DNA of 64,000 nt from Leifsonia sp. ZF2019 (lineage in GTDB: Bacteria > Actinomycetota > Actinomycetes > Actinomycetales > Microbacteriaceae): assembly GCF_019924635.1 (NCBI RefSeq), contig NZ_CP065037.1:1984001-2048000 (forward strand), given 5' to 3'. The notes beneath the pieces were generated by a model that saw only the letters and a list, made by a program, of their open reading frames with translations, had not been told where the DNA came from and made no database searches. The translations under genes were made by a program, and so were the position numbers. Every line of letters starts with the position of its first letter. Within the stretch, counting starts at the first letter, position 1. Below, piece after piece: positions 24,808-35,204 of the stretch.

Positions 24808-27800
24808 ATGCCGTACCCCAAGCCCTCATCGGACGGAGCCTCGGCCGACGCCGCTCAGCGCTCGGACGTGCCCGCCAGCCCGGTCCTGCCCGAGATCGAG
24901 ACCGGCATCCTCGCCTTCTGGAAGAAGGACGACACCTTCCGCGCCTCCGTCGCCAACCGCGAGGGCGCGCCGGAGTGGGTGTTCTACGACGGACCGCCCT
25001 TCGCCAACGGCCTCCCGCACTACGGCCACCTGCTGACCGGCTACGCCAAGGACGTCTTCCCTCGCTTCCAGACCATGCGCGGCAAGCAGGTGCACCGCCG
25101 CTTCGGCTGGGACACGCACGGCCTGCCGGCGGAGCTGGAGGCGGAGCGCCAGCTCGGGCTGACCGACAAGAGCCAGATCGAGGAGATGGGCATCGCCGCC
25201 TTCAACCAGGCGGCGAAGGACTCCGTCCTCCGCTACACGAAGGAGTGGCAGGAGTACGTCACCCGCCAGGCGCGCTGGGTCGACTTCGACAACGACTACA
25301 AGACGCTCGACGTCACGTACATGGAGTCCGTGATCTGGGCGTTCAAGCAGCTGCACGAGAAGGGCCTCGCCTACGAGGGATACCGCGTCCTCCCGTACTG
25401 CTGGCGCGACCAGACGCCGCTCTCCAACCATGAGCTGCGGATGGACGACGACGTCTACAAGATGCGACAGGACCAGACGGTCACGGTCACCTTCCCGCTG
25501 GTCGGCGCGAAGGCCGAGGCGCTCGGCCTCACGGGTGTGCGGGCGCTGGCGTGGACGACGACGCCGTGGACGCTTCCCACGAACCTGGCGCTCGCCGTCG
25601 GCCCCGCGATCACCTATGCGGTGGTGCCCGCCGGCCCCCACGGCGCCGCCGACACGCACGGCGCGACAGACGACGAGGTGCTGAGCGGCGAGTACCTGAT
25701 CGCGATCGACCTGCTCGGCAACTATGCGAAGGACCTCGGCTACGAATCCGCGGCCGACGCCCAGGCCGCGGTCTCGCGCACCCTGCTCGGCGCCGAGCTG
25801 GAGGATGTGCACTACGACCGCCTCTGGGACTACTACGCCGACGCGGAGACGTATGGCACGCAGGACGCCTGGCGCATCCTGGTCGACGACTACGTCACCA
25901 CCGAGGACGGCACCGGCATCGTCCACCAGGCCCCTGCCTACGGCGAGGACGACCAGCGGGTGACCGAGGCTGCCGGAATTCCCATGATCATCTCCGTCGA
26001 CGACGGCGCCCGCTTCCTGCCTGCGGTCTCCGACGTCGCGGGTCTGCAGGTTTTCGACGCGAACAAGCCGCTCACGGCCCTCCTGAAGCAGCAGGGCCGA
26101 CTGCTGCGCCAGGCGAGCTACGAGCACTCGTACCCGCACTGCTGGCGGTGCCGGAACCCGCTGATCTACAAGGCCGTCTCGAGCTGGTTCGTGCGCGTCA
26201 CGGAGTTCCGCGACCGGATGAGCGAGCTCAACCAGGAGATCAACTGGGTGCCGGAGAACGTGAAGGACGGCCAGTTCGGCAAGTGGGTCGCGGGGGCGCG
26301 CGACTGGTCGATCTCCCGCAACCGCTACTTCGGCTCGCCGATCCCGGTGTGGAAGAGCGACGACCCCGCCTACCCGCGCACCGATGTGTACGGGTCGCTG
26401 GAGGAGCTCGAGCGCGACTTCGGCCGGCTGCCGCTCAACGCGGCGGGCGAGCCCGACCTGCACCGCCCGTTCATCGACGACCTCACCCGCCCGAACCCGG
26501 ACGACCCGACCGGCCGCTCGACGATGCGCCGCATCTCCGACGTGCTCGACGTGTGGTTCGACTCCGGCTCGATGCCGTTCGCCCAGGTGCACTACCCGTT
26601 CGAGAACCGGGAGTGGTTCGACTCGCACCACCCGGCCGACTTCATCGTCGAGTACATCGGCCAGACACGTGGCTGGTTCTACCTGCTGCACACCCTCTCG
26701 ACGGCGCTCTTCGACCGGCAGGCGTTCTCGAACGTCATCAGCCACGGCATCGTGCTGGGCAGCGACGGGCAGAAGATGTCGAAGTCGCTGCGCAACTACC
26801 CCGACGTCAACGAGGTCTTCGACCGCGACGGCTCGGACGCGATGCGCTGGTTCCTGATGTCGAGCCCGGTCCTGCGCGGCGGCAACCTCGTCGTGACCGA
26901 GGAAGGCATCCGCGAGGGCGTCCGCCAGGTGCTGCTGCCGCTGTGGAGCACCTGGTACTTCTTCTCCCTGTACGCGAACGCGACGGGCTACGAGGCGAAG
27001 CGCTCGGTGCAGTCGACCGACGTGCTCGACCGCTACCTGCTGGCGAAGACGCGCGACCTCGTGGAGGCCGTGACCGATGACCTGGAGGGGCTCGACTCGA
27101 CGCTCGCGGCGGCGAAGCTGCGCGACTTCGCCGACGTGCTCACCAACTGGTACGTCCGACGATCCCGCGATCGGTTCTGGACGGGCGTCGGAGAGGACGG
27201 CTCCGGCGCCGAGGCGTTCGACACCCTCTACACCGTGCTCGAGACGCTGACGCGCGTCGCGGCGCCCCTCCTGCCGCTCGTCACCGAACGGATCTGGAAG
27301 GGCCTCACCGGAGGCCGCAGCGTGCACCTCACCGACTGGCCGGAGGCCGCCGAGTTCCCGGCGGACGACGCGCTGGTCGATGCGATGGACCGAATCCGCG
27401 CGATCAGCTCGACCACGCTGTCGCTGCGCAAGCAGGCCGGACTCCGCGTCCGCCTCCCGCTCGCGTCGCTCACCGTGGTCGTCGAGAACTCCGCGGCCCT
27501 GCAGCCGTTCGAGGCGATCCTGCGCGACGAGCTCAATGTGAAGGCGGTGGAGCTGGTCGAGCTGCACGACGACAGCGCGACCGCATACGGCATCACCCGC
27601 AGGCTGACGGTCAACGCACGCGCGGCCGGGCCCCGTCTCGGCAAGCAGGTGCAGCAGGTGATCGGCGCCGCTCGAGCCGGCGACTGGAGCGAGCAGGACG
27701 GCGTAGTCACGGTCGGTGGCATCCTGCTGGTCGAGGGGGAGTACGAACTGGTGCTCGAGACGGCCCAGACCGACGGCGACGCTACGAGCGCCCTCGCCCT

Positions 27801-28137
27801 CCTGCCCGGCGGCGGCTTCGTGCTGCTCGACACGCGCACCACCCCGGAGCTGGAGGCCGAAGGGCTCGCGCGCGATGTCATCCGCGCCGTGCAGGACACC
27901 CGCAAAGCGGCCGGTCTCGATGTGAGCGACCGCATCCGGCTGGTGCTCACCTTCGATCACGAGGGCGACGTCCGCGCGCTCGACCTCGCCGCCGATGTGG
28001 ACATCGCGACCGAGACGCTGGCGCTCGAGCTCGTGGTGGGCTCCGCGTCGTCCGCGTTCGAGAAGGGCTTCACCGCCGGGCAGTTCGCGAACGCCGGCGC
28101 GTTCACCGTCGGCGTGACGAAGATGGAGGAATCGTGA
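24808..28137 (+). CDS. ileS: Isoleucyl-tRNA synthetase (type 2)
   Basis: A 1109-residue class I synthetase charging tRNA-Ile. [20 protein letters not shown] (HYGH at residues 71-74), the editing domain with [16 protein letters not shown], the Cys pair of [27 protein letters not shown] at 656-660 and a long C-terminal domain are visible. The PHYGH form and length mark the type 2 (eukaryote-like) enzyme, a class known to be naturally insensitive to mupirocin. ATG 24808 follows AGGAGAGAG and fits the T-box; GTG 24778 is a weaker alternative. It is first in the operon ileS-folC-DUF4233-ndk, all with 4-nt overlaps. Confidence 0.96.
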   Translation: MPYPKPSSDGASADAAQRSDVPASPVLPEIETGILAFWKKDDTFRASVANREGAPEWVFYDGPPFANGLPHYGHLLTGYAKDVFPRFQTMRGKQVHRRFGWDTHGLPAELEAERQLGLTDKSQIEEMGIAAFNQAAKDSVLRYTKEWQEYVTRQARWVDFDNDYKTLDVTYMESVIWAFKQLHEKGLAYEGYRVLPYCWRDQTPLSNHELRMDDDVYKMRQDQTVTVTFPLVGAKAEALGLTGVRALAWTTTPWTLPTNLALAVGPAITYAVVPAGPHGAADTHGATDDEVLSGEYLIAIDLLGNYAKDLGYESAADAQAAVSRTLLGAELEDVHYDRLWDYYADAETYGTQDAWRILVDDYVTTEDGTGIVHQAPAYGEDDQRVTEAAGIPMIISVDDGARFLPAVSDVAGLQVFDANKPLTALLKQQGRLLRQASYEHSYPHCWRCRNPLIYKAVSSWFVRVTEFRDRMSELNQEINWVPENVKDGQFGKWVAGARDWSISRNRYFGSPIPVWKSDDPAYPRTDVYGSLEELERDFGRLPLNAAGEPDLHRPFIDDLTRPNPDDPTGRSTMRRISDVLDVWFDSGSMPFAQVHYPFENREWFDSHHPADFIVEYIGQTRGWFYLLHTLSTALFDRQAFSNVISHGIVLGSDGQKMSKSLRNYPDVNEVFDRDGSDAMRWFLMSSPVLRGGNLVVTEEGIREGVRQVLLPLWSTWYFFSLYANATGYEAKRSVQSTDVLDRYLLAKTRDLVEAVTDDLEGLDSTLAAAKLRDFADVLTNWYVRRSRDRFWTGVGEDGSGAEAFDTLYTVLETLTRVAAPLLPLVTERIWKGLTGGRSVHLTDWPEAAEFPADDALVDAMDRIRAISSTTLSLRKQAGLRVRLPLASLTVVVENSAALQPFEAILRDELNVKAVELVELHDDSATAYGITRRLTVNARAAGPRLGKQVQQVIGAARAGDWSEQDGVVTVGGILLVEGEYELVLETAQTDGDATSALALLPGGGFVLLDTRTTPELEAEGLARDVIRAVQDTRKAAGLDVSDRIRLVLTFDHEGDVRALDLAADVDIATETLALELVVGSASSAFEKGFTAGQFANAGAFTVGVTKMEES

Positions 28138-29510
28138 GCGACGAGATCTCGGCCGAGGACTGGCACGAGCAGGCGGAGGCCGTCTACCAGGCGCTGCTGG
28201 CGCGGGTCGGTGAGGGCGCCCCGGAGCGCCGGCTCGACGCGACCCGCCGGGCGGTCGAACTGCTGGGCGACCCGCAGCGCGCCTACCCGATCGTGCACAT
28301 CACCGGCACCAACGGCAAGACCTCGACGAGCCGCATCATCGAGAGCCTCCTGCGCGCCTACGGGCTGCGTACCGGGCTGCTGACCAGTCCGCACCTGGTG
28401 TCGTTCACCGAACGCATCGTCATCGACGGGCAGCCGGTCTCCGATGAGGAGCTGGTGCGCAACTGGGAGGACATCCGGCCCTACCTCGAGATCGTCGACG
28501 CTGAGCTGGAGGAGCAGGGCAAGGCGCCGCTCACGTTCTTCGAGGCGCTCACGGCGCTCGCCTACGCGATCTTCGCCGACTCACCGGTCGACGTCGCAGT
28601 GATCGAGGTCGGCATGGGCGGCGAGTGGGACTCGACCAACGTCGGGGACGGCCAGGTGGCCGTCTTCACGCCGATCTCCCTCGACCACACCAAGGCGCTC
28701 GGCGACACGGTCGAGGAGATTGCGCGCACGAAGTCCGGCATCATCAAGCCATCGGCCGACGTGGTCAGCTCGGCACAGGTGCCCGAGGCGCTCGACGTAC
28801 TGCGGGAGGCCGCGGCTCTCACCGAGTCGAGCCTCGCCGTGCAGCCGCGCGACTTCGACGTCGCGTCGACCAAGGTCGCGGTCGGCGGCCAGCTCGTGAC
28901 CGTGCGCGGCCGCGCGGCGACCTACGAGGACGTCTTCTTGCCGCTCTACGGCGATCACCAGGCGCAGAACGCCGCCGTGGCGGTGGCCGCCGTCGAGACC
29001 TTCCTCGGCCGCGGTTCGCAGCCGTTGAAGGCCGACCTGGTCGAGGAGGGCTTCGCGACGGCGACGTCGCCCGGCCGCCTGCAGCTCATCGGCATCGAGC
29101 CGACCATCCTGGTCGACGCCGCGCACAACCCGGCGGGCGCCTCCACCCTCGCCGAGGCCCTGCGCCGGTACTTCGACTTCGACGAGCTGACGTTCGTGAT
29201 CGGCAGCCTCGCCGACAAGGACGCCCGTGGGGTGGTGCGCGCTCTGGCGCCCGTCGCCACCCAGTTCTTCGTCACCGCGCCCGCCAGCGAGCGCGCGCTC
29301 GACGCGGAGGACCTCGGCGACATCGTGCGGGACGAGGTCGGTGACGAGGCGACGATCGTCTACAGCGATGCGATCGACGCGCTCGAGTCCGCCCGCGACT
29401 GGGCCGGCGAGTCGGGCCGGCGCGCCGTGGTCGTCACCGGGTCGATCGTCCTGGTGGGCGCCGCCATCGCCTACGCGGGCGACCAGGAGTGGAAGGGGAA
29501 CGGCGCGTGA
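28134..29510 (+). CDS. folC: Bifunctional folylpolyglutamate/dihydrofolate synthase
   Basis: A 458-residue Mur-ligase-family enzyme that adds glutamate to dihydropteroate or folates, using ATP. The P-loop is in [17 protein letters not shown], the metal/ATP region in [17 protein letters not shown], and the C-terminal domain has [14 protein letters not shown]. The GTG start overlaps the ileS stop (GTGA). Length fits the family. Transcription with ileS puts it under T-box influence. Confidence 0.95.
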   Translation: MSDEISAEDWHEQAEAVYQALLARVGEGAPERRLDATRRAVELLGDPQRAYPIVHITGTNGKTSTSRIIESLLRAYGLRTGLLTSPHLVSFTERIVIDGQPVSDEELVRNWEDIRPYLEIVDAELEEQGKAPLTFFEALTALAYAIFADSPVDVAVIEVGMGGEWDSTNVGDGQVAVFTPISLDHTKALGDTVEEIARTKSGIIKPSADVVSSAQVPEALDVLREAAALTESSLAVQPRDFDVASTKVAVGGQLVTVRGRAATYEDVFLPLYGDHQAQNAAVAVAAVETFLGRGSQPLKADLVEEGFATATSPGRLQLIGIEPTILVDAAHNPAGASTLAEALRRYFDFDELTFVIGSLADKDARGVVRALAPVATQFFVTAPASERALDAEDLGDIVRDEVGDEATIVYSDAIDALESARDWAGESGRRAVVVTGSIVLVGAAIAYAGDQEWKGNGA

Positions 29511-29926
29511 GCGACGCCCCTCCGGAGTCCACCGCGGCCGGCGGGCCGCCGCCCCGCGCCCGCCGCACGCGCAGCCTCCGCGAGAGCCTCGGCTCGATCG
29601 TGCTCGCCTTCGAGCTCGTGATCGTGTTCCTCGGCGCCCTCGTGCTGTTCGGGCTGGGCGCCCTGCCGCCCGCGGTCGCCCTGGGCGGGGGAGCGGCGGT
29701 GATCGTGCTCATGATCCTCGCGGTCGGCACCCTCCGCTGGCCGGTGGGCGTCGTGCTCGGCTGGATCGTGCAGCTCACCGTCGTCGCCGCCGGATTCCTG
29801 GTGCCCGCCTTCTTCATCGTCGGGGCGATCTTCACCGCCATGTGGACCTACTGCATGATCGCGGCCGCCCGCATCGACCGCAACCAACGGGCCGCCTCGG
29901 CCCACAACGGAACGGAGAACACATGA
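29507..29926 (+). CDS. DUF4233 membrane protein
   Basis: A 139-residue protein with an Arg-rich N-terminal tail and four hydrophobic segments between about residues 25 and 125 (for example [20 protein letters not shown] and [20 protein letters not shown]). This matches the actinobacterial DUF4233 family, which is regularly encoded between folC and ndk; function unknown. Its GTG overlaps the folC stop (GTGA), and its stop overlaps the ndk ATG. The conserved position is the main clue to its importance. Confidence 0.85.
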   Translation: MSDAPPESTAAGGPPPRARRTRSLRESLGSIVLAFELVIVFLGALVLFGLGALPPAVALGGGAAVIVLMILAVGTLRWPVGVVLGWIVQLTVVAAGFLVPAFFIVGAIFTAMWTYCMIAAARIDRNQRAASAHNGTENT

Positions 29927-30345
29927 CCACCGCCGTCGAAGAGACCCTCGTCCTCGTGAAGCCCGACGGGGTCGCCCGCAGCCTGACGGGTGAGATCCTG
30001 CGACGCATCGAGGCGAAGGGATACTCGCTCGTCGACCTCCGGATGCTGCAGGCCGACCGCGAGCTGCTGGCGAAGCACTACGCCGAGCACGAGGGCAAGC
30101 CGTTCTACGAGCCGCTCGTCGAGTTCATGGAGTCCGGCCCGATCGTGGCCCTCCGCGTCGCGGGCAACCGCGTGATCGAGGGCTTCCGCTCGCTCGCCGG
30201 CACCACCGACCCGACCACCGCGGCTCCCGGTACCATCCGCGGCGACCTCGCTCGCGACTGGGGCCTCGCGGTGCAGCAGAACCTCGTGCACGGCTCTGAC
30301 TCGCCCGAGTCCGCGCAGCGCGAGCTCGCGCTCTGGTTCGGCTGA
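29923..30345 (+). CDS. ndk: Nucleoside diphosphate kinase
   Basis: A 140-residue enzyme that transfers phosphate from NTPs to NDPs. [20 protein letters not shown] opens the fold, and the active-site His123 is in [13 protein letters not shown]. The start overlaps the DUF4233 stop (ATGA). Fourth and last gene of the ileS operon; a strong hairpin follows. Confidence 0.97.
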   Translation: MTTAVEETLVLVKPDGVARSLTGEILRRIEAKGYSLVDLRMLQADRELLAKHYAEHEGKPFYEPLVEFMESGPIVALRVAGNRVIEGFRSLAGTTDPTTAAPGTIRGDLARDWGLAVQQNLVHGSDSPESAQRELALWFG

Positions 30346-30378
30346 GCCGGCGGGTCGGCTGCACGGGCCGACGACGAA

Positions 30379-30408
30379 CGAAGGGCCGCGGCATGCCGCG
30401 GCCCTTCG
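30379..30408. terminator. Bidirectional terminator
   Basis: Near-perfect palindrome: arms 30379-30392 and 30395-30408 (CGAAGGGCCGCGGC and complement) with a 2-nt centre, between convergent ndk and the VKOR gene. Confidence 0.8.
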
Positions 30409-30427
30409 CCGTGCGACAAGCGGGTGC

Positions 30428-31045
30428 TCAGACGAACGCGCGGTGGATCCAATCGAGCTGGATCTGCGCCAGGATGGCGACGGTCGCATAGCAGACGATC
30501 GTGATGAGCGGCACCCAGGAGTAGGCGGCCGTGAAGAAGCGCCGGGCGCGCTCCGGGACGGGGATGTTCCCCTCTTTGAGGTTGTAGAGGGTCACCGCCC
30601 AGAAGGTCGGGATGGTGACCGCCCAGGTGACCATGCACCACGGGCACAGCACGTTCAACACGGTGAGCGACTGGGTGATCAGGAAGACGACCAGCGCCAG
30701 CGCGAGCACGACGCCCACGTTGAAGGCGATCCAGTACCAGCGCGCGAACCGACCGCGGACCGCGAACAATCCGACGCCGACAGCGATCGTGGCCGTCCAG
30801 CCGCCGAGTCCGAGCACCGGGTTCGGGAAGCCGAGGAGCGAACCCTGCCAGGAGTTGAGGTTTTTCGAGCAGCCCACCAGCACGCTGAAGTTGCAGGACA
30901 ACTGGGCGTCCGGGTTCTCGAGGAGGTGGAACTTGTCCACGGTCAGCATGAAAGCGGCCCACAGGCCGATGACTCCGGCGGCGATCAGGAAGACCGCAAG
31001 AACGGTGGGGCGCCGGTAGGGGGCCGCGACGACAGGTTCAGACAC
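30428..31045 (-). CDS. Vitamin K epoxide reductase family protein
   Basis: A 205-residue membrane protein with four to five spans. It carries the loop cysteine pair (CNFSVLVGC) and the active-site CPWC in LNVLCPWCMVTW, the features of bacterial VKOR, which reoxidises the periplasmic disulphide-forming DsbA partner using quinone in Actinobacteria. NSWQGSLLGFPNPVLGLGGW fits the family's conserved Ser/Trp loop. No DsbA gene is adjacent. The ATG at 31045 is the only sensible start. Confidence 0.92.
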   Translation of the reverse strand: MSEPVVAAPYRRPTVLAVFLIAAGVIGLWAAFMLTVDKFHLLENPDAQLSCNFSVLVGCSKNLNSWQGSLLGFPNPVLGLGGWTATIAVGVGLFAVRGRFARWYWIAFNVGVVLALALVVFLITQSLTVLNVLCPWCMVTWAVTIPTFWAVTLYNLKEGNIPVPERARRFFTAAYSWVPLITIVCYATVAILAQIQLDWIHRAFV

Positions 31046-31347
31046 CCTCGGATTATGGCATGCGCCACGCGCGTCGTCCTGGGAGCTACGGTCATCGGCG
31101 CGCGCGTCATGCGATAATCGTCTGTGGACGTCGAACCGGCCCGGCCGGAGACGTGCGAAGAAGGCTTGAGGGCGCCCCCGGCGCCCGGTGAGGGTCGGCC
31201 GAAGAGGTCGGCGGAGACAGAGCCGGATGCGCGCCGCGCCACGAGCCGGCGGTGTCCGAGCAAGGATTACGGGGCAGGCCGAGTGTCAGTTCCGACGGAG
31301 AGTACCCGGTGAGCGGGGAACCGCACCGGTCGAGGAGTGCACCAGCG
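31046..31347 (+). promoter_or_regulatory. Long leader of the RNase E/G gene
   Basis: 302 bp without a convincing gene. GATAAT at 31111-31116 is a possible -10, with TACGGT (31087-31092) a weak -35. That would give an mRNA leader of about 225 nt rich in potential stems. Long leaders are known for RNase E genes that autoregulate, so this may serve that role; no specific structure is proven here. Confidence 0.4.
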
Positions 31348-33942
31348 ATGGTGGAAAACGAGAATATCGACAGCAATGGCAACGACACGGAGACGGGAGG
31401 GCGCAAGCGCAAGGGGCTCTTCGGAGCGCGGCGCGCGGTGAAGCGCACCACCGATTCCCCCGTGCAGCAGGCCTCGGTACAGCAGGACACCGTGGCGGAA
31501 GCCCGCGCAGCGCGGCCGACCTCCGCGACGGTGCAGGACGACGTGGTGACCGCCTCAGCGACGACGGTGACGCAGCCGGAGACCATCGCGGAGGCGGCGA
31601 CGCCGACGCAGGCTCAGACTTCGACGGGGGCGAAGACCGACGCGGTGGTCGAGCGCGGTGCGCACGAGCCGCCGGCGCTCCCGGCGCCGCACGGCGACGA
31701 GGAGGCGCCCGTCGCCGCCGCCGTCCCGGGCCTCCCGCCCACGACGCTGCTGTTCCAGGCGCCGGACATCGTCCCCCTCCCGCCGCTCCCGGGCGACGAT
31801 GAGGAGCAGGCGGGCTCCGTGCGCCGCCGGTCGCGCCGACGCGCCGGCGAGTCGGGCCGTGAGGGCGCGAACGACCCGGCGAACACCGTCGTCAAGGTGC
31901 GCACGCCGCGCGAGCCGGAGCTCATCACCGAGCCGCAGAAAGTCAAGGGATCGACCCGTCTCGAGGCCAAGAAGCAGCGTCGCCGCGACGGTCGCGACGC
32001 CGGTCGCCGCCGCCCGGTCATCACCGAGGCCGAGTTCCTCGCCCGCCGCGAGTCCGTCGACCGCCAGATGATCGTGCGCTCGAAGGGCGGCCGCATCCAG
32101 ATCGGCGTGTTGGAGGACAAGGTGCTCGTGGAGCACTACGTCGCCCGCTCGCAGGAGGCGTCGCTGATCGGCAATGTCTACCTGGGTCGTGTGCAGAACG
32201 TCCTTCCCAGCATGGAGGCGGCGTTCGTCGACATCGGTCGCGGCCGCAACGCGGTGCTGTACTCGGGCGAGGTCGACTGGGACGCCGTGGAGACCGGCAA
32301 TCAGCCGCGCCGCATCGAGCTGGCGCTGAAGCCGGGCGACCGCGTTCTCGTCCAGGTGACCAAGGACCCGGTCGGCCATAAGGGCGCTCGACTGACCAGC
32401 CAGATCTCGCTTCCCGGCCGCTACCTCGTCTACGTGCCCAACGGCTCGATGAACGGCATCAGCCGCAAGCTCCCGGACACCGAGCGCTCGCGCCTCAAGA
32501 AGATCCTCAAGGAGGTGCTCCCCGAGAGCGCGGGTGTGATCGTGCGCACCGCCGCGGAGGGGGCCACCGAGGAGCAGCTGACGCTCGACGTCAACCGCCT
32601 CACCGCGCAGTGGGCCGACATCAGTGCGCAGGTCGAGAGGCAGCAGGCTCCCGCCCTGCTCCACAGTGAGCCCGACCTGCTGATCAAGATCATCCGTGAC
32701 GTCTTCAACGAGGACTTCCAGAAGCTCGTGATCGCGGGGGACGACGCGCGCCAGACGATCGAGAACTACCTGCGCCAGGTCGCCCCGGACCTCCTCGACC
32801 GGGTCGAGGCCTACACGGGAGAGCGCGACGCGTTCGACGAGTTCCGCATCACGGAGCAGATCGAGAAGGCGCTCGAGCGCAAGGTGTGGCTGCCCTCCGG
32901 TGGCTCGCTCGTCATCGACCGCACCGAGGCGATGACGGTGGTGGACGTCAACACCGGCAAGTTCGTGGGCTCCGGCGGCAACCTGGAGGAGACGGTCACC
33001 AAGAACAACCTGGAGGCCGCGGAGGAGATCGTGCGCCAGCTGCGGCTGCGCGACATCGGCGGCATCATCGTCGTCGACTTCATCGACATGGTGCTCGAGT
33101 CGAACCGCGATCTCGTGCTGCGGCGCCTGATCGAGTGCCTCAGCCGCGACCGCACCAAGCACCAGGTGGCCGAGGTCACCTCGCTCGGCCTGGTCCAGAT
33201 GACCCGCAAGAAGCTCGGCCTCGGTCTGCTGGAGACGTTCAGCGAGGCGTGCGAGGTCTGCGCGGGCCGTGGCGTCGTCGTGCACCACGACCCGGTCGTG
33301 AAGCACCGCCAGCCCCAGCAGCAGGCACCCCAGGGCGAGCGCCGCCGAGGCCGCGGCAACGGGGGCGGGTCCGGATCGCAGACGGTGTCCGGCGTGACCC
33401 AGAACGGCACCGGGAACGGCGGCACGCACGCCATCACGGACGACGCGAAGAACGCGCTCGCGCAGATCGCCGCCTCCACCATCCACGCCCACCCGCACGA
33501 CGAGGAGGCGGCACCGGCGGAGGCCGCTCCGGCGGAGGCCGCTCCGGCGCCGAAGAAGCGCCGCCGCAAGGGAAAGGGCGGCGCGTCGGGCGAGCAGGCT
33601 CCTGTTGCAGAGGCTTCCGCTGCAGAGGCTCCCGCTGCAGAGGCTCCGGACGCCGAGGCTCCGGCCGACGTCCGCGCGGGAGAGGCACCGGCCGTCCCGG
33701 ACCTCGAGCCGGCTCCCGCCGCGGAGGACGACGGCACGCTGGTGCCGCTGATCGACCTGCCCGAGCCGCACGATGCGCCCGCGCCCGCCGAGCGCCCCTC
33801 CGCCCAGGAGGCCGCGTTGCTGCTCGACTCGGTGCTCGACGCTCTTCCGGCGCCGAAGGAGCCGGGCCAGGGCCGCAGCCGCAGCCGGCGCGCCAGCACG
33901 GCGGTCATCGCCGGCGGGGAGATCGCCCACCCGGGCGAGTAG
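31348..33942 (+). CDS. rne: Ribonuclease E/G
   Basis: An 864-residue endoribonuclease for rRNA processing and mRNA decay. A disordered, acidic N-terminal extension of about 230 residues precedes the S1 domain (NVYLGRVQNVLPSMEAAFVD) and the catalytic RNase E/G core: MTVVDVNTGKF and IVVDFIDM hold the metal-binding Asp residues, and CEVCAGRG is the Zn-link. The C-terminal tail is Ala/Pro/Glu-rich with short repeats. Extensions on both sides of the core are typical of actinobacterial RNase E. ATG 31348 follows GAGGAG; an earlier GTG-type frame from 31252 is less likely. Confidence 0.94.
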   Translation: MVENENIDSNGNDTETGGRKRKGLFGARRAVKRTTDSPVQQASVQQDTVAEARAARPTSATVQDDVVTASATTVTQPETIAEAATPTQAQTSTGAKTDAVVERGAHEPPALPAPHGDEEAPVAAAVPGLPPTTLLFQAPDIVPLPPLPGDDEEQAGSVRRRSRRRAGESGREGANDPANTVVKVRTPREPELITEPQKVKGSTRLEAKKQRRRDGRDAGRRRPVITEAEFLARRESVDRQMIVRSKGGRIQIGVLEDKVLVEHYVARSQEASLIGNVYLGRVQNVLPSMEAAFVDIGRGRNAVLYSGEVDWDAVETGNQPRRIELALKPGDRVLVQVTKDPVGHKGARLTSQISLPGRYLVYVPNGSMNGISRKLPDTERSRLKKILKEVLPESAGVIVRTAAEGATEEQLTLDVNRLTAQWADISAQVERQQAPALLHSEPDLLIKIIRDVFNEDFQKLVIAGDDARQTIENYLRQVAPDLLDRVEAYTGERDAFDEFRITEQIEKALERKVWLPSGGSLVIDRTEAMTVVDVNTGKFVGSGGNLEETVTKNNLEAAEEIVRQLRLRDIGGIIVVDFIDMVLESNRDLVLRRLIECLSRDRTKHQVAEVTSLGLVQMTRKKLGLGLLETFSEACEVCAGRGVVVHHDPVVKHRQPQQQAPQGERRRGRGNGGGSGSQTVSGVTQNGTGNGGTHAITDDAKNALAQIAASTIHAHPHDEEAAPAEAAPAEAAPAPKKRRRKGKGGASGEQAPVAEASAAEAPAAEAPDAEAPADVRAGEAPAVPDLEPAPAAEDDGTLVPLIDLPEPHDAPAPAERPSAQEAALLLDSVLDALPAPKEPGQGRSRSRRASTAVIAGGEIAHPGE
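33604..33663 (+). repeat. 15-bp tandem repeat in the RNase E tail
   Basis: Four in-frame units of about GCTGCAGAGGCTCCC (33604, 33619, 33634, 33649), encoding Ala-Ala-Glu-Ala-Pro-like peptides. A shorter pair of 15-bp units is at 33514-33543. Unit number may vary between strains. Confidence 0.75.
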
Positions 33943-33955
33943 CGCGCGACGCAGA

Positions 33956-34012
33956 CACGCGACCGCGTCCGGAGGCGCTGACCGGCTCAGTGCCTCCGGA
34001 CGCGGTCGCGTG
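33956..34012. terminator. Long bidirectional terminator
   Basis: A 21-bp perfect stem (33956-33976 with 33992-34012) and 15-nt loop between convergent rne and the DUF4031 gene. The right arm and loop encode the last residues and stop codon of DUF4031. Confidence 0.85.
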
Positions 34013-34262
34013 CTTTGACGCGCAGTCCGCTCGCGATGAGCCGGGTGACGAGCTCTTTGCCGGGGACGGCGAGGGCGCCGGCGGCCACCAGCTCGTCGTG
34101 ACGGCGGTCGGGGACGTCGTAGTGGTCGCGGTCGAAGGCGCGCGCGGGGATGTCGTTGGCGGCGGCGAAGGCGTGGAGTTCCTCGAGCGACGCGTCGCTG
34201 ACCAGATGCGACCACAACATGCCGTGGGCGGGCCATGCCGGGGGATCGATCAAGACCGTCAT
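33987..34262 (-). CDS. DUF4031 domain protein
   Basis: A 91-residue soluble protein beginning MTVLIDPPAWPAHGMLWSHL, the signature of DUF4031, with the family's DRDHYDVPDRRHDEL block. Function unknown; the His/Asp-rich conserved residues suggest a metal site. ATG 34262 is chosen because the family starts at this Met. Its 3' end lies within the rne terminator stem, so its last codons (KARDRVRRH) are constrained by that structure. Confidence 0.85.
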   Translation of the reverse strand: MTVLIDPPAWPAHGMLWSHLVSDASLEELHAFAAANDIPARAFDRDHYDVPDRRHDELVAAGALAVPGKELVTRLIASGLRVKARDRVRRH

Positions 34263-34324
34263 AGAATGATTGTAGGAACGGCGCCATCGACGGTGCTGCA
34301 CGGCCCCGGAGCCCCCTCGCTGAA

Positions 34325-34353
34325 TTGACGAGAAGAGTGGCCTCGGGTAAAGT
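34325..34353 (+). promoter_or_regulatory. rplU-rpmA promoter
   Basis: -35 TTGACG (34325-34330), 17-bp spacer, -10 TAAAGT (34348-34353). Near-consensus, about 170 nt upstream of rplU. The leader 34360-34525 has no gene that I trust and could hold an L21-type autoregulatory structure. Confidence 0.72.
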
Positions 34354-34525
34354 TGACCGCTGGTGTGTGTTGGGCGTCGCCCTGATCGACACCATGGTTT
34401 TCTGAGAGCCGCCCCCGATCCACGGGGCGCCGGACTCGCCAGTGACTTCCGAGAACAGTAAGAGTAGGACCAGGTCCGGGCCGTCAGGTCGCCGGGAGCT
34501 GTTCCCCGACGAAAAGGTACTGAAA

Positions 34526-34834
34526 GTGGTTTACGCAGTTGTGCGCGCCGGTGGCCGGCAGGAGAAGGTCGAGGTCGGCACCATCGTCACGATGGACCGC
34601 ATCAAGGCCGACAAGGACGGCAACGTCGAGCTGGCTGCGGTCCTGCTTGTCGACGGTGACAAGATCACCTCGGACGCCAAGTCCCTCGCCAAGGTGAAGG
34701 TCACGGCGGAGGTCCTCGGCGACCTGCGCGGTCCGAAGATCGTCATCCAGAAGTTCAAGAACAAGACCGGCTACAAGAAGCGCCAGGGCCACCGCCAGGA
34801 GCTCACGCGCGTCAAGATCACCGGCATCAAGTAG
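34526..34834 (+). CDS. rplU: 50S ribosomal protein L21
   Basis: A 102-residue ribosomal protein beginning [20 protein letters not shown] and ending with the basic RNA-binding segment [23 protein letters not shown] 34526 gives the usual length (about 102) and follows AAAGG; a start at 34442 would add 28 unrelated residues. First gene of rplU-rpmA. Confidence 0.96.
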   Translation: MVYAVVRAGGRQEKVEVGTIVTMDRIKADKDGNVELAAVLLVDGDKITSDAKSLAKVKVTAEVLGDLRGPKIVIQKFKNKTGYKKRQGHRQELTRVKITGIK

Positions 34835-34864
34835 TCGACCCGGACCTCCCGAGGAGAAGAAGAC

Positions 34865-35122
34865 ATGGCACACAAAAAGGGAGCGAGCTCCACTCGCAAC
34901 GGCCGCGACTCGAACGCGCAGCGCCTCGGCGTCAAGCGCTTCGGCGGCCAGACCGTCAGCGCGGGTGAGATCCTGGTCCGCCAGCGCGGCACCCACTTCC
35001 ACCCCGGCGTGAACGTCGGCCGTGGCGGCGACGACACGCTGTTCGCCCTGGCGGCAGGCTCGGTCGAGTTCGGCAGCAAGGGCGGCCGCAAGGTCGTCAA
35101 CATCGTGGCGGTCGAGGCGTAG
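34865..35122 (+). CDS. rpmA: 50S ribosomal protein L27
   Basis: An 85-residue protein starting [20 protein letters not shown], located at the peptidyl-transferase centre. There is no Firmicutes-type N-terminal cleavage extension. GAGGAGAAG precedes the ATG. Cotranscribed with rplU (30-nt gap). Confidence 0.97.
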   Translation: MAHKKGASSTRNGRDSNAQRLGVKRFGGQTVSAGEILVRQRGTHFHPGVNVGRGGDDTLFALAAGSVEFGSKGGRKVVNIVAVEA

Positions 35123-35147
35123 CCTCCACCACCAGCACCACTTTCCG

Positions 35148-35173
35148 GATGGGCGGGCTTCGGCCCGCCCATC
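35148..35173 (+). terminator. Terminator/attenuator after rpmA
   Basis: An 11-bp perfect stem GATGGGCGGGC/GCCCGCCCATC with a TTCG tetraloop. It separates the highly expressed ribosomal genes from obgE. Confidence 0.85.
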
Positions 35174-35204
35174 CGTCGTTGAGGACAGAACAAGGGAGCA
35201 CCAC

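Noticed and set aside
24826..27960. Over 1000-codon open frame opposite ileS
   Set aside because: Mirror of ileS with no recognisable motif; typical antisense artefact in high-GC genomes.
33514..33663. CRISPR-like repeats
   Set aside because: Short in-frame 15-bp repeats encoding an Ala/Glu/Pro tail, with no spacers; no CRISPR array was seen anywhere in the window.
31555..34395. Long open frame opposite RNase E/G
   Set aside because: Crosses the terminator and the DUF4031 gene; no coding signals of its own.
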